64,000 nucleotides of DNA from Lentzea cavernae (lineage in GTDB: Bacteria > Actinomycetota > Actinomycetes > Mycobacteriales > Pseudonocardiaceae). The notes beneath the pieces were generated by a model. That model saw nothing but the letters and a program-made list of their open reading frames with translations, ran no database searches and was not told the origin of the DNA. A program made the translations under genes and the position numbers. The stretch spans positions 62,001 through 126,000 of the forward strand of contig NZ_BNAR01000009.1 of assembly GCF_014653695.1 (NCBI RefSeq), written 5' to 3'. Positions 1 through 7,575 of the stretch are shown piece after piece. Numbering within the stretch: position 1 is the first letter of the stretch; each line of letters begins with the position of its first letter.

Positions 1-305
1 TCGACGTGGCCGCGGCCGAACGCGGCGGCGACCAGGCGGCGCAGGCGGGTGTGCGTGGGCGGTTCGTTCTCCAGCAGCGAGTTGCGGTGCAGGAGGTTGA
101 AGGCCATGAAGCGCTCGACCGGCTTCACGTCCGACCAGATCCGGCCGACGGAGCGGTGCCGCAGGACGGCGGAGCACGCGGCGTGCGAGACGGCGACGGC
201 GACACCCATCTGCTCGTGGTGATGCACCTCACCGGCTTCGCGCAGGGCGGCGAAGGCCGGGTAAGGGTCGGCGATGAACGCGGGATCTCGCTGGTCGAAC
301 GTCAC
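1..305 (-). CDS. Cytochrome P450, N-terminal part (cut by window edge)
   Basis: This is the first 101 residues of a bacterial cytochrome P450; the heme-binding Cys region lies outside the window. The start resembles the family: a DPYPAFAALREAG segment near residue 14, then a LLENEPPTHTRLRRLV segment matching the P450 C-helix region (usually PEHTRLRRLV). The GTG at 305 is the only in-frame start before the ORF runs out upstream; no clear Shine-Dalgarno is visible. It is divergent from the GDPD gene. The substrate cannot be predicted from this part, and redox partners are not in the window. The family call is firm, the function open. Confidence 0.85.
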   Translation of the reverse strand, partial: MTFDQRDPAFIADPYPAFAALREAGEVHHHEQMGVAVAVSHAACSAVLRHRSVGRIWSDVKPVERFMAFNLLHRNSLLENEPPTHTRLRRLVAAAFGRGHV

Positions 306-356
306 AAGGCGGGACGGTAAGTCGCGATCGGCGTTTCGTCCACGTCCATTTGATTG

Positions 357-1136
357 ATGACTCAAATTGTTGCGCAGACCGTATCGTTCGGGGTTGTGCA
401 GCAGCCTGCGATCGTCGCGCACCGCGGCGCTTCCACAGACCGTCCCGAGCACACCATCGGGGCCTACGAACTCGCCCTGAAAGAGGGAGCGGACGGGCTC
501 GAGTGCGACATCCGCCTGACGCGTGACGGCGAGATCGTGTGTGTGCATGACCGCACGCTCCTGCGCACGTCGAACGGTCGTGGCACGGTCAGCGCGCTCA
601 CGCTCGAAGAGCTGCGGAAGTTCGACTACGGCAGCTGGCACGGCTATCGCGAGCCGGCCGAACTGTTGCTGCTCGACCAGTTGCTGGAGCTGGTCAAGGG
701 CACCGACGTGCAGCTCTTCGTCGAGACCAAGCACCCGGTCCGGTACCGCAACGAGGTCGAGCGCAAGCTCGCGGAGGCGTTGAAGAGGCACGGGCTGGCG
801 AGCCAGATCGTCATGATGTCGTTCTCGGCGACCGCGGTGAAGGTGTTCCGCGAGCAGGTGCCGGACGTCCGCACGGTGCTGCTGCTCGACCGCCTCGGCA
901 GGCTGAGGAGCGGTGCTCTGCCGTCGTTCGCCGACTACACCGGGCCGGGCGTGCACCTGCTGCGCAACGACCCCGGGTACGTCGATCGTGCGAGGCGCGC
1001 CGGCCACGAGACGTACGTGTGGACGGTGGACACCGCCGAGGACGTCGCCCTGTGCCGTGACCTGGGGGTCCGCTACCTCGCGACGAACGCCCCGGCGAAC
1101 ACCCGCCGCCTGCTGACGGCTAACTTGGCGACCTAG
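357..1136 (+). CDS. Glycerophosphodiester phosphodiesterase (GlpQ/UgpQ type)
   Basis: A 259-residue GDPD-family TIM barrel that hydrolyses glycerophosphodiesters to glycerol-3-phosphate and an alcohol. Visible family motifs are AHRGAS (catalytic His) with PEHT shortly after, the metal-binding block LECDIRLTRDG followed by VHD, ETKHP in mid-protein, and a C-terminal TVDTAEDV segment before a conserved barrel end (YLATNAPAN). There is no signal peptide, so a cytosolic enzyme is likely. ATG at 357 is preferred over the TTG at 354; no good Shine-Dalgarno is seen. Its position near ferritin and pheA recalls M. tuberculosis glpQ1 (Rv3842c), from memory. Confidence 0.9.
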   Translation: MTQIVAQTVSFGVVQQPAIVAHRGASTDRPEHTIGAYELALKEGADGLECDIRLTRDGEIVCVHDRTLLRTSNGRGTVSALTLEELRKFDYGSWHGYREPAELLLLDQLLELVKGTDVQLFVETKHPVRYRNEVERKLAEALKRHGLASQIVMMSFSATAVKVFREQVPDVRTVLLLDRLGRLRSGALPSFADYTGPGVHLLRNDPGYVDRARRAGHETYVWTVDTAEDVALCRDLGVRYLATNAPANTRRLLTANLAT

Positions 1137-1164
1137 AAAACGCCTGAGCACGAGGAGGGCCAAG

Positions 1165-2100
1165 GTGGCCAAGCGGACCGCGGTCAAGGACGCACCGAAG
1201 GACGGGATCAACCCGAAGCAGCCCTGCCCGTGCGGGTCCGGCAAGCGCTACAAGGCCTGCCACGGCGCTCCCGGTGGCGCGACCGACGTGATCGTGTCCC
1301 GGCCGTTCGAGGGTCTCGCCGCCGAGTGCGAGCTGATCGCGCTGCGCGAGTTCGTGCCGTCGGCGGTCGTGAAGCTGCCGGTCAAGGACGGGCGCGAGGT
1401 CACGCTGGCCACCGTGCTGCCGATGGCCGCCGCCGGTCTGATCCGCGGCGACGACGTGCCGTTCGTGGGCCTGCAGGTGCAGACGCGCTCCGGCGACATC
1501 AGCCGCGACCTGGCGCGGGCGCTGCAGTGGGCGCAGAAGGCGAAGACCGGTGACGTGCTGCCGGTCGTGGGCCCGGACAACGGTGACGACCCCGCCCGCC
1601 TGCAGGACCTGCTGGACGTCGACGCCGAGATCACGCCGGTGCTGCACGCCGACTTCATCTGGTGGATGCCCGAGGGCACCGAGCCGACCGGTGACGTCGC
1701 CCTGTCGCTGGAGCGGGCGAACGCCGCGATCCTGCCGACCGAGCGCCTCGACGCCCCCGGCGTGAAGGCCGCGTACTGGGTCGACGCGGGCGACAAGGCG
1801 CACCTGCGCTGGGTCCGCCCGGAGCCCGAGGAGAAGTTGCTGGACGCGATGGCCCGCCTGGCCGCGCGCGGTGAGCTGGACCTCGGTGAGGGCTCGCGCT
1901 ACGCCGGTTCGTTCCGCGCGCACGGCCTGCTCGTGCCCGTGTGGGACCTCGACCGCGAGATGCACGCCCGCGAGTGGGCGGAGCCGGCCGAGGCGCTGGG
2001 CAAGCGCTTGCTGGAGGCCCTGGCCTCCGACGAGCAGCTGTCCGACGCCGAGCGCCGGGCCCGCGAGGGCCTGCGGGGACGCCAGATCACCCTGCGCTAA
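1165..2100 (+). CDS. DUF5926 family protein with SEC-C-type zinc motif
   Basis: A 311-residue protein of the actinobacterial DUF5926 family. The N-terminus (residues about 19-33) carries PCPCGSGKRYKACHG, a SEC-C-like Cys/His zinc motif of the kind found at the C-terminus of SecA. The remainder is a conserved domain of unknown role with no membrane segment. GTG at 1165 is preceded by a strong GAGGAGG Shine-Dalgarno at 1152-1158. It lies 28 nt after the GDPD gene on the same strand, so cotranscription is possible. By analogy with other SEC-C proteins it may contact ribosomes or nucleic acid, but this is inference only. Confidence 0.85.
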   Translation: MAKRTAVKDAPKDGINPKQPCPCGSGKRYKACHGAPGGATDVIVSRPFEGLAAECELIALREFVPSAVVKLPVKDGREVTLATVLPMAAAGLIRGDDVPFVGLQVQTRSGDISRDLARALQWAQKAKTGDVLPVVGPDNGDDPARLQDLLDVDAEITPVLHADFIWWMPEGTEPTGDVALSLERANAAILPTERLDAPGVKAAYWVDAGDKAHLRWVRPEPEEKLLDAMARLAARGELDLGEGSRYAGSFRAHGLLVPVWDLDREMHAREWAEPAEALGKRLLEALASDEQLSDAERRAREGLRGRQITLR

Positions 2101-2107
2101 CGCCCGG

Positions 2108-2143
2108 TTGTCCACAAGGTTGTGCACAGGGAGCTGTGGATAA
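2108..2143. promoter_or_regulatory. DnaA-box cluster 1 (three boxes)
   Basis: The gap between the DUF5926 and DUF952 genes holds TTGTCCACA (2108-2116, exact actinobacterial DnaA box), TTGTGCACA (2120-2128, one mismatch) and TGTGGATAA (2135-2143, exact TTATCCACA on the minus strand). Box starts are 12 and 15 bp apart. No oriC genes (dnaA, dnaN, gyrB) are nearby, so this is more likely a DnaA-titrating or regulatory site than the origin. A similar cluster lies at 35074-35115. Confidence 0.75.
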
Positions 2144-2482
2144 GTGCTGCTGCACATCATCACGACGGCCGGCTGGGCTGCTGCCCGGTCGGCCGGTTCG
2201 ATCACGCCCGCAGAGGGTGAGGAGTTCGTGCACTGCTCCGACCGGGGAGTGGTGCACGTGACGGCCGGGAAGTTCTTCCACGGGCAGAGCGGGCTGCTGC
2301 TGCTCGTGATCGACCCGAAGCTGCTCGGCGTGCCCGTCCGGTGGGAGGCCGTGCCGGACTCGCCGCTGTGGTTCCCGCACGTCTACGGGCCGATCCCGGT
2401 CGCCGCGGTGGCCGAGGCGCACGAGTTCCCCGCGCAGCCGGACGGTTCGTTCGTCCTGCCGCGAGCCGTTGCCGTTCTGTGA
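2144..2482 (+). CDS. DUF952 family protein
   Basis: A 112-residue protein of the DUF952 family, a small fold with some structural kinship to ADP-ribose-handling enzymes; its biological role is not established. Family features seen are the N-terminal LLHIIT strand, EEFVHCSD in the middle (the typical FIHCS motif) and a C-terminal FPHVYGPIPVAAV segment. GTG at 2144 sits directly after the DnaA-box cluster, so transcription may be affected by DnaA binding. No convincing Shine-Dalgarno is visible. It precedes a sigma factor gene on the same strand. Confidence 0.85.
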   Translation: MLLHIITTAGWAAARSAGSITPAEGEEFVHCSDRGVVHVTAGKFFHGQSGLLLLVIDPKLLGVPVRWEAVPDSPLWFPHVYGPIPVAAVAEAHEFPAQPDGSFVLPRAVAVL

Positions 2483-2618
2483 TCTGGTAGGGCAACCGAT
2501 CGTCGCGCTCAGGCGTGAACCCCTCGAAGCCAGTGGGCTCTTGGGGGAGGGGCGTGCCGTGACGGCGGTGCTGCAGCTGGGGTCCGCCGTCGAACGCGGC
2601 GGGGGAAGAGCGGAAACC

Positions 2619-3092
2619 GTGGGGGATTTCGCTGAGTTCGTGCGCATGTCCATGCCTGGACTTCTGCGATACGGCCATGCCCTGACGGGCAATCCGCACG
2701 ACTCCGCCGACCTGGTGCAGGCCGTGCTGGAGAAGGTCGGTTCGCGCTGGGGCACCGTGCAGGGCAAGGGCGACGACCCGCTCGCGTACGTGCGGCGGGC
2801 GATGGCGAACACGCACATCAGCATCTGGCGCCGGCGTCGCCGCGAAAGCCTCGTCGCCGACTTCCCGGACAACGGGGCCGTGGCGCCCGAACTGAGCAGG
2901 CTCGAGAACGAACCGCTCTGGCAGGCGCTGCGCGAACTGCCGCCGCGGCAGCGCGCGGTGATCGTGCTGCGCTACTACGAGAACCTCTCCGAGGCCGAGA
3001 TCGCCCACGCGCTCGGGATCTCGTGCGGCACGGTGAAGAGCCAGAGCAGCAAGGCGATGGCCAGCCTCCGAACACGTCTCGGAAAGGAGTGA
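2619..3092 (+). CDS. ECF sigma factor, SigE-Sven1-like subfamily
   Basis: A 157-residue group 4 (ECF) RNA polymerase sigma factor. Region 2 is visible as FAEFVRMSMPGLLRYGHAL followed by DSADLVQAVLEKV. Region 4 contains LPPRQRAVIVLRYYENLSEA and the recognition helix IAHALGISCGTVKSQ. The GTG at 2619 gives the usual short N-terminus and follows a GGGGGAAGAG stretch at 2601-2610; a GTG at 2559 (177 aa) is possible. The stop lies 3 nt before the GTG of the next gene, a single-pass membrane protein, in the place where such sigma factors usually have an anti-sigma factor. Its regulon may include the lipoproteins at 4080 and 4717 (inference). Confidence 0.88.
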   Translation: MGDFAEFVRMSMPGLLRYGHALTGNPHDSADLVQAVLEKVGSRWGTVQGKGDDPLAYVRRAMANTHISIWRRRRRESLVADFPDNGAVAPELSRLENEPLWQALRELPPRQRAVIVLRYYENLSEAEIAHALGISCGTVKSQSSKAMASLRTRLGKE

Positions 3093-3095
3093 CCC

Positions 3096-3899
3096 GTGGA
3101 CGACCTCGACGACGAGCTGCGCAGGCTCTTCAACGACGATCGGCTCGACGTCCACTCCGAGCCGGTCGCGGTCGAAGCGGTGGTCAGCGGTGCCCGGCGC
3201 CGGCGGCGTCGGCGCACGGCCGTCACCGGAGCCGTCGCCGTGGTGGCCCTGGTCGGCGCCGGGATCGGACTGACCCACCTGACCACGTCGCGGCTGGAGG
3301 ACACCACCGGCGCGCTGCTGACGACGGGGACCTCGGCCACCTCGACGCCCACGTCACCACCGCCGGTCAGCACGGTCGTCTCGACCGTGACCCAGACCGT
3401 GAACGCGCCGCCCGGTACTGGCACCCCCGACGACACGAGCACCGGGGACCCAGGCAAACCGAGCTCGAACCGCCCGTCGACGACGCTCGTGCCGGAGTCG
3501 CAGCCGGGCAGGTACGGGACGCTCGCGCTGGGCATGCCGGAGGCCGAGGCGCTGGAGACCGGGTCACTGGTCGAACCGAGCACTCCGGCGGACGCCGAAC
3601 AGCGGTGCAAGGCCTACGCCACCAAGTCGGTGCCCGACGCCAACGCCGTGATCGTCTCGCCGGCCAAGGGAATCGTGCGGATCATGATGCCGAGCTACGC
3701 GAAGACACCGAAGAACGTCGGTGCGGGCTCCACGGTGGCCGACGTGAAAACCGCTTACGCCAATGCTGCCCAAAGCGGTTCGCACGTGACCGTGCAAATG
3801 GCCGCCTCGCCTCCGTGGACCTATGTCTTCGAAATCGACGGAACGACGGTCACCACTGTTTTCCTGCGTTTGGCCGCAGGCGACTGCACCACTGCTTGA
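3096..3899 (+). CDS. Single-pass membrane protein cotranscribed with the sigma factor; candidate anti-sigma factor
   Basis: A 267-residue protein with a short cytoplasmic N-terminus, an arginine-rich stop (RRRRRR) and one membrane helix at about residues 45-65, then a Thr/Pro-rich linker and an extracellular C-terminal domain. That domain has YGTLALGMPEAEALETG, then GAGSTVADVKTAYAN and ends with GDC; the same layout occurs in the lipoproteins at 4080 and 4717. No HxxxCxxC zinc anti-sigma motif is seen, so anti-sigma activity is inferred only from position. AAGGAG at 3084-3089 lies inside the sigma stop region, giving likely translational coupling. The outer domain could act as a sensor. Confidence 0.75.
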   Translation: MDDLDDELRRLFNDDRLDVHSEPVAVEAVVSGARRRRRRRTAVTGAVAVVALVGAGIGLTHLTTSRLEDTTGALLTTGTSATSTPTSPPPVSTVVSTVTQTVNAPPGTGTPDDTSTGDPGKPSSNRPSTTLVPESQPGRYGTLALGMPEAEALETGSLVEPSTPADAEQRCKAYATKSVPDANAVIVSPAKGIVRIMMPSYAKTPKNVGAGSTVADVKTAYANAAQSGSHVTVQMAASPPWTYVFEIDGTTVTTVFLRLAAGDCTTA

Positions 3900-3916
3900 A
3901 CAAGTGAACCCGCGAG

Positions 3917-3946
3917 TTCCCGCCGCCCCTGTGAGTCCGGCGGGAA
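3917..3946 (+). terminator. Rho-independent-type terminator after the sigma/membrane protein operon
   Basis: TTCCCGCCG (3917-3925) and CGGCGGGAA (3938-3946) form a perfect 9-bp stem with a 12-nt loop, followed by TTT. It separates the sigma operon from the downstream lipoprotein gene. The rest of 3900-4079 shows no clear promoter. Confidence 0.7.
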
Positions 3947-4079
3947 TTTGGCATACCTGCTGTTCAAGGCGCTAGGACCGGTCCTGTTCGTGACTTTTCT
4001 GTGATGAACCGGTTTGCAACCATCGTTCCGGATCGGCGTCTTCATTGGTGTCGGGAAGCAAATCTCCGGGGGGAAGAAA

Positions 4080-4628
4080 ATGAACCGATCTGCTGTCCTC
4101 ATCGCCATTGTCGCCGCATTCGGTCTGTCCGCGTGCACGTCCACTTCTGCACCGGAGCAGAACTCCGCTCCCGCCGTCGAACAGCCGGCGGAGAACACCC
4201 CGCCGCCGGCGCGGAACGTGGCGGAGGTGGACAACCGCCTCGGGTACGGCGCCCTCAAGCTGGGCATGACGCTGGAGGAGGCCACGGCTGCCGGTTTGAC
4301 CGACCTGACCTGGGACAGCGACGGCGACGGCCTCTGCGTGGGTGACGACGAGGTCGCCATCTCGAAGAAGTACGGCGTCGTGCGGATCACGCTGCCCAAG
4401 GAGGCGAAGACCTCGAAGGGGATCGGTGTCGGCTCGACCTTCGCCGAGGTGAAGCGCGCCTACCCGAGCTCCTCCGAGTACCGCGCCGGGTGGTCGTCGC
4501 CGATCGACTACACCGCCGGTTACGCGTTCATCGGCAGCAGCAGGACCGAGCACTTCACGGACACCGACGAGGTCGTCCAGATCACGATGGGCCTGAGCGG
4601 CGCCGACTGCGCCATGTACCTGCTCTGA
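4080..4628 (+). CDS. Lipoprotein sharing a domain with its neighbours
   Basis: A 182-residue secreted lipoprotein. The N-terminus (MNRSAVLIAIVAAFGLSAC) is a signal peptide with a lipobox LSAC, so Cys19 is the likely lipidated residue. A Pro/Thr-rich linker leads to a domain with YGALKLGMTLEEATAAG, GVGSTFAEVKRAYPSS and a closing GADC, matching the adjacent proteins at 3096 and 4717. Two conserved Cys in the domain may form a disulphide. The ATG is preceded by GGGGGGAAG. The LGMT..EA pattern recalls small SmpA/BamE-like folds, which is inference only. Function unknown. Confidence 0.85.
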   Translation: MNRSAVLIAIVAAFGLSACTSTSAPEQNSAPAVEQPAENTPPPARNVAEVDNRLGYGALKLGMTLEEATAAGLTDLTWDSDGDGLCVGDDEVAISKKYGVVRITLPKEAKTSKGIGVGSTFAEVKRAYPSSSEYRAGWSSPIDYTAGYAFIGSSRTEHFTDTDEVVQITMGLSGADCAMYLL

Positions 4629-4641
4629 GCCTCACCGAACA

Positions 4642-4680
4642 ACCGCGGCCCGCCCCGCTGGGGGTGGGGCGGGCCGCGGT
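4642..4680 (+). terminator. Terminator after the first lipoprotein gene
   Basis: ACCGCGGCCCGCCCC (4642-4656) pairs perfectly with GGGGCGGGCCGCGGT (4666-4680), a 15-bp stem with a 9-nt loop. There is no long U tract, as is common in actinobacteria. It implies that the two lipoprotein genes are separate transcripts. Confidence 0.85.
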
Positions 4681-4716
4681 GACCGCAAAACCGAAGCATC
4701 CCTGGGGGGACCGGAA

Positions 4717-5295
4717 ATGAACCGCTCGCTCGTCTTCGTCACCATCGCCGCCGCTCTCGGCCTGGCCGCGTGCACGTCCACGCCCGACAACACGCCCACT
4801 TCGTCGACCTCGTCCAGCACGACGCCGCCGCCCGCCCAGGTGGTCACCGAGTTCGTCACCGAGACCGTCACCAAGCCGGTCGCGCCGCCAACCAAGCCGG
4901 TGATCGGCTCGTTCGGCTACAGCACCCTCAAGCTGGGCATGACGCTGCAGCAGGCGCTCGGCACGAAGCTCCTCGGCTCCGACGACCTCGCCGGCGGACA
5001 GGGTGGGGGCTGCACCCTCCACGACATCGTCGGGACGGGCGGGAAGGCCTACGTCTCGAAGGCGAAGGGCGTCTCGTCGATCTTCTTCACGGTGGGAATG
5101 TCGTCCGACGGCGTCGGCGAGGGAGCGACCGAGGAGAAGCTCAAGGCCGAGTACACCAACCTGAAGGCCTCGTACGGCACCTCCTACACCGCCACTGCCG
5201 ACGGCAACACGAACGCCTTCTTCCACTTCGGCCTGGCCGACGGCAAGGTCACCAACGCCGTCCTCAACCTCAACGGCCAGGACTGCCACAGCTGA
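4717..5295 (+). CDS. Second lipoprotein, paralogue of the 4080 gene
   Basis: A 192-residue lipoprotein with signal peptide MNRSLVFVTIAAALGLAAC (lipobox LAAC), a Ser/Thr/Pro-rich linker and a domain with YSTLKLGMTLQQALGTK, an EEKLKAEYTNLK helix and a terminal GQDC. The start region closely matches the 4080 gene: a GGGGGGA purine run, then ATGAACCG. This points to tandem duplication including the translation start. Conserved Cys are in equivalent places. No enzymatic motif is visible. It could act at the cell surface with the membrane protein at 3096 (inference). Confidence 0.85.
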   Translation: MNRSLVFVTIAAALGLAACTSTPDNTPTSSTSSSTTPPPAQVVTEFVTETVTKPVAPPTKPVIGSFGYSTLKLGMTLQQALGTKLLGSDDLAGGQGGGCTLHDIVGTGGKAYVSKAKGVSSIFFTVGMSSDGVGEGATEEKLKAEYTNLKASYGTSYTATADGNTNAFFHFGLADGKVTNAVLNLNGQDCHS

Positions 5296-5317
5296 GCGAA
5301 AAAATCTTCGGCGGGCA

Positions 5318-5344
5318 TGTCGAGATCCGCGTTTCGGCTTCGTC
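5318..5344 (+). promoter_or_regulatory. Candidate ECF42 promoter upstream of the YCII gene
   Basis: TGTCGA (5318-5323), a 17-nt spacer, then CGTC (5341-5344). This agrees with the TGTCGA / CG(A/T)C promoter motif described for ECF42 sigma factors in Streptomyces. It lies 57 nt before the YCII start and would make the YCII-ECF42 operon self-activating. Confidence 0.75.
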
Positions 5345-5400
5345 CCCGCGGTGGAAGGCGACCAGGATGGGTCGCACCAGCACCGAGGGAGACACCCGAG

Positions 5401-5808
5401 ATGGCGAAGTACCTGCTGCTCAAGCACTACCGCGGCGCCCCTGAGCCGGTGAACAACGTGATGATGGACCAGTGGTCCCAGGACGAGATCACCGCGCACA
5501 TCAAGTACATGAACGACTTCGCGGACAAGCTCAGGGGCACCGGCGAGTTCGTCGACGAGCGGGCGCTCGCGCAGGAGGGCACGTGGGTCCGCTACGACGG
5601 TGAGGGACGGCCGCCGGTCACCGACGGCCCGTTCGCGGAGACCAAGGACCTCATCGCCGGCTGGATGATCATCGACACCGACACCTACGAGCGCGCGCTC
5701 GAGCTGGCGGGGGAGCTGTCGGCGGCGCCGGGCAAGGACGGCAAGCCGATCCACGAGTGGCTGGAGATCCGTCCGCTCTACGGCAACGCGCCGACGATCA
5801 CGGAGTGA
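5401..5808 (+). CDS. YCII-related (DGPF domain) protein
   Basis: A 135-residue dimeric alpha/beta-barrel-fold protein of the YCII family. It starts MAKYLLLKHYRG and carries VTDGPFAETKDLIAGW, which contains the DGPF signature, then a C-terminal EWLEIRPLYG strand. The enzymatic role of these proteins is uncertain. Genes of this type are the standard partner and known target of ECF42 sigma factors, and the next gene encodes one with a GTGA overlap. ATG at 5401 follows GAGGGAGA. Expression is probably driven by the TGTCGA-type promoter at 5318. Confidence 0.9.
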   Translation: MAKYLLLKHYRGAPEPVNNVMMDQWSQDEITAHIKYMNDFADKLRGTGEFVDERALAQEGTWVRYDGEGRPPVTDGPFAETKDLIAGWMIIDTDTYERALELAGELSAAPGKDGKPIHEWLEIRPLYGNAPTITE

Positions 5809-6941
5809 CCGTGGACGGGGCACTGCTCAGGAGCCTCACACCGGCCGTGCTCGGCATCCTCGTCCGCCGCGGAGCAGACTTCGCGGCGGCCGAGGACGCC
5901 GTGCAGGACGCGCTGGTCGAGGCCGTCCGCGTGTGGCCGGACGACCCGCCGCGGGACCCGAAGGGCTGGCTGGTCACGGCCGCCTGGCGGAAGTTCCTCG
6001 ACGCGACGAGGGCCGAGACCGCGCGCCGCAGGCGTGAGGACCTGGTCGACGCCGAACCCGAGCAGGGCCCCGCACACGACTCCGACGACACGTTGCAGCT
6101 CTACTTCCTGTGCGCGCACCCGTCGCTGACGCCGTCGTCGGCGGTCGCGCTCACGCTCCGGGCCGTCGGCGGGCTGACGACCCGCCAGATCGCCCAGGCC
6201 TACCTGGTGCCGGAGGCCACGATGGCCCAGCGCATCAGCCGGGCCAAGAAGACGGTCGGCGCCGTGCGGTTCGACCAGCCCGGTGACGTGGGCACCGTGC
6301 TGCGCGTGCTGTACCTGGTCTTCAACGAGGGCTACTCCGGCGACGTCGACCTCGCCGCCGAGGCCATCCGGCTCACCCGGCTGCTCGCGGCCGCGATCGA
6401 CCACCCGGAGGTCGCCGGCCTGCTCGCGCTCATGCTCCTGCACCACGCCCGCCGCGCCTCCCGCACCGACGGCGGCAGGCTCGTCCCGCTGGCGGAGCAG
6501 GACCGCGGCCGGTGGGACACGACGCTGATCACCGAAGGTGTCGAGGTCCTGCAGGCGGCGCTCGCGCGGGACCGGCTGGGGGAGTTCCAGGCGCAGGCGG
6601 CCATCGCGGCGCTGCACGCGGACGCGCCCGTGGCCGAGGAGACCGACTGGGTGCAGATCGTGGAGTGGTACGACGAACTGCTGGCGCTCACCGACAGCCC
6701 CGTCGTCCGGCTCAACCGCGCGGTCGCCGTCGGGGAGGCCGACGGACCGCGCGCAGGGCTGAAAGCATTGGCGGAACTGGACGATTCTTTGCCCCGCTAC
6801 TCGGCGGTGTCGGCATACCTCCACGAACGCGACGGCGACCGTCGAACGGCCGCGCGGCTCTACGTCGAGGCAGCGGAGAAAGCGACGAACCTCGCCGAGC
6901 GGGAATACCTCACCCGTCAGGCGGCTCGTCTCAACAACTGA
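5805..6941 (+). CDS. ECF42-type sigma factor with C-terminal extension (DUF6596)
   Basis: A 378-residue sigma factor. The N-terminal half has sigma region 2 (AAAEDAVQDALVEAVRVWP, DPKGWLVTAAWRKFLD) and region 4 (LTTRQIAQAYLVPEATMAQR). The C-terminal about 200 residues form the TPR-like extension typical of ECF42 (VLYLVFNEGYSGD, SPVVRLNRAVAVGE), which is needed for activity in the family. No anti-sigma gene is adjacent, as usual for this group. GTG at 5805 overlaps the YCII stop; GTG at 5811, with CGGAG just upstream, is an equally good start. Function: transcription of its own YCII operon and possibly other DGPF genes. Confidence 0.9.
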   Translation: MTVDGALLRSLTPAVLGILVRRGADFAAAEDAVQDALVEAVRVWPDDPPRDPKGWLVTAAWRKFLDATRAETARRRREDLVDAEPEQGPAHDSDDTLQLYFLCAHPSLTPSSAVALTLRAVGGLTTRQIAQAYLVPEATMAQRISRAKKTVGAVRFDQPGDVGTVLRVLYLVFNEGYSGDVDLAAEAIRLTRLLAAAIDHPEVAGLLALMLLHHARRASRTDGGRLVPLAEQDRGRWDTTLITEGVEVLQAALARDRLGEFQAQAAIAALHADAPVAEETDWVQIVEWYDELLALTDSPVVRLNRAVAVGEADGPRAGLKALAELDDSLPRYSAVSAYLHERDGDRRTAARLYVEAAEKATNLAEREYLTRQAARLNN

Positions 6942-6975
6942 AAGGCCCGCCTCCCCGATGGGAAGGCGGGCCTTT
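6941..6975. terminator. Bidirectional terminator between ECF42 and ferritin genes
   Basis: AAAGGCCCGCC (6941-6951) pairs with GGCGGGCCTTT (6965-6975), a perfect 11-bp stem with a 13-nt loop flanked by A and T runs on both sides. It can stop transcripts from both convergent genes. Confidence 0.9.
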
Positions 6976-7007
6976 GTGATCAGGCACTCAATCGTGCGGA
7001 AGAAAAA

Positions 7008-7568
7008 TCAGAGAGCGCCGCCCGCGGCGGTCGGGGCGTTGGAGTCGCCGCCCTCGTCGCCCACGCTTTCGCGGGTGAGGAACGTCTCCACGTAGAACAT
7101 GTTGCCGTCGGCGCGGTCCATGATCGTGAGGAGCGTCTTCATCGAGGAGACCTCCTCGACCTGCTCCTTCAGGAACCACTGGATGAACTGCTCGCCGATG
7201 TAGTCCGACTCCTCGCGGGCGGCCTTCGCGAGCGCGACGATCTGGTCGGTGACCTGCTGCTCCTGGACCAGGGCCAGGGCGACGAGGTCACGCGGGGACT
7301 TGAACTCGTTGATCGGCGTCTCGACGCCGGGAACGGCGACCGCGATGTCGTTGTCCATGAGGAACTTGACGATCATCATCGCGTGGTTGCGCTCTTCGAG
7401 GGCCTGCTTGTAGAAGTGCGACGCGAGGCGCGGCAGGTCCTCGTTGTCGAACCACACCGCGAGCGCGATGTACTGCTGCGAGGCGGAGAACTCGTTGCCC
7501 ACCTGAGCGCGCAGGAGCTCGTGGAAGCTCGACTTTCCGGTCAGGATCTTCTTCACGTTCGAGGCCAT
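7008..7568 (-). CDS. Ferritin (BfrB-like iron storage protein)
   Basis: A 186-residue ferritin that forms 24-mer shells oxidising Fe(II) and storing Fe(III). Ferroxidase-type residues are visible in GNEFSASQQYIALAVWFD (Glu) and ALEERNHAMMIVKFL (ExxH), with further Glu in the third and fourth helices (EQFIQWFLKEQVEEV). No heme-ligand pattern of bacterioferritin is clear. The ATG at 7568 has no Shine-Dalgarno but TAACGT lies 7 nt upstream, so the transcript is probably leaderless. Two IdeR-like boxes and a long palindrome lie upstream. M. tuberculosis bfrB (Rv3841) is activated by IdeR through tandem sites, and the same mode is likely here. Confidence 0.93.
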   Translation of the reverse strand: MASNVKKILTGKSSFHELLRAQVGNEFSASQQYIALAVWFDNEDLPRLASHFYKQALEERNHAMMIVKFLMDNDIAVAVPGVETPINEFKSPRDLVALALVQEQQVTDQIVALAKAAREESDYIGEQFIQWFLKEQVEEVSSMKTLLTIMDRADGNMFYVETFLTRESVGDEGGDSNAPTAAGGAL

Positions 7569-7575
7569 GAGGAGT

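Noticed and set aside
2108..2143. Chromosomal origin oriC
   Set aside because: Only three boxes, no AT-rich unwinding region and no dnaA, dnaN or gyrB near it; called a DnaA-box cluster only.
1120..2205. Long minus-strand open frame opposite the DUF5926 gene
   Set aside because: Arg/His/Gln/Val-rich translation typical of antisense frames in high-GC DNA; the plus-strand protein has a recognised family, zinc motif and Shine-Dalgarno.
3948..4079. Promoter for the first lipoprotein recognised by the upstream sigma factor
   Set aside because: Several GGAA and GTT fragments occur, but no spacing fits a known ECF motif and nothing similar precedes the 4717 gene.
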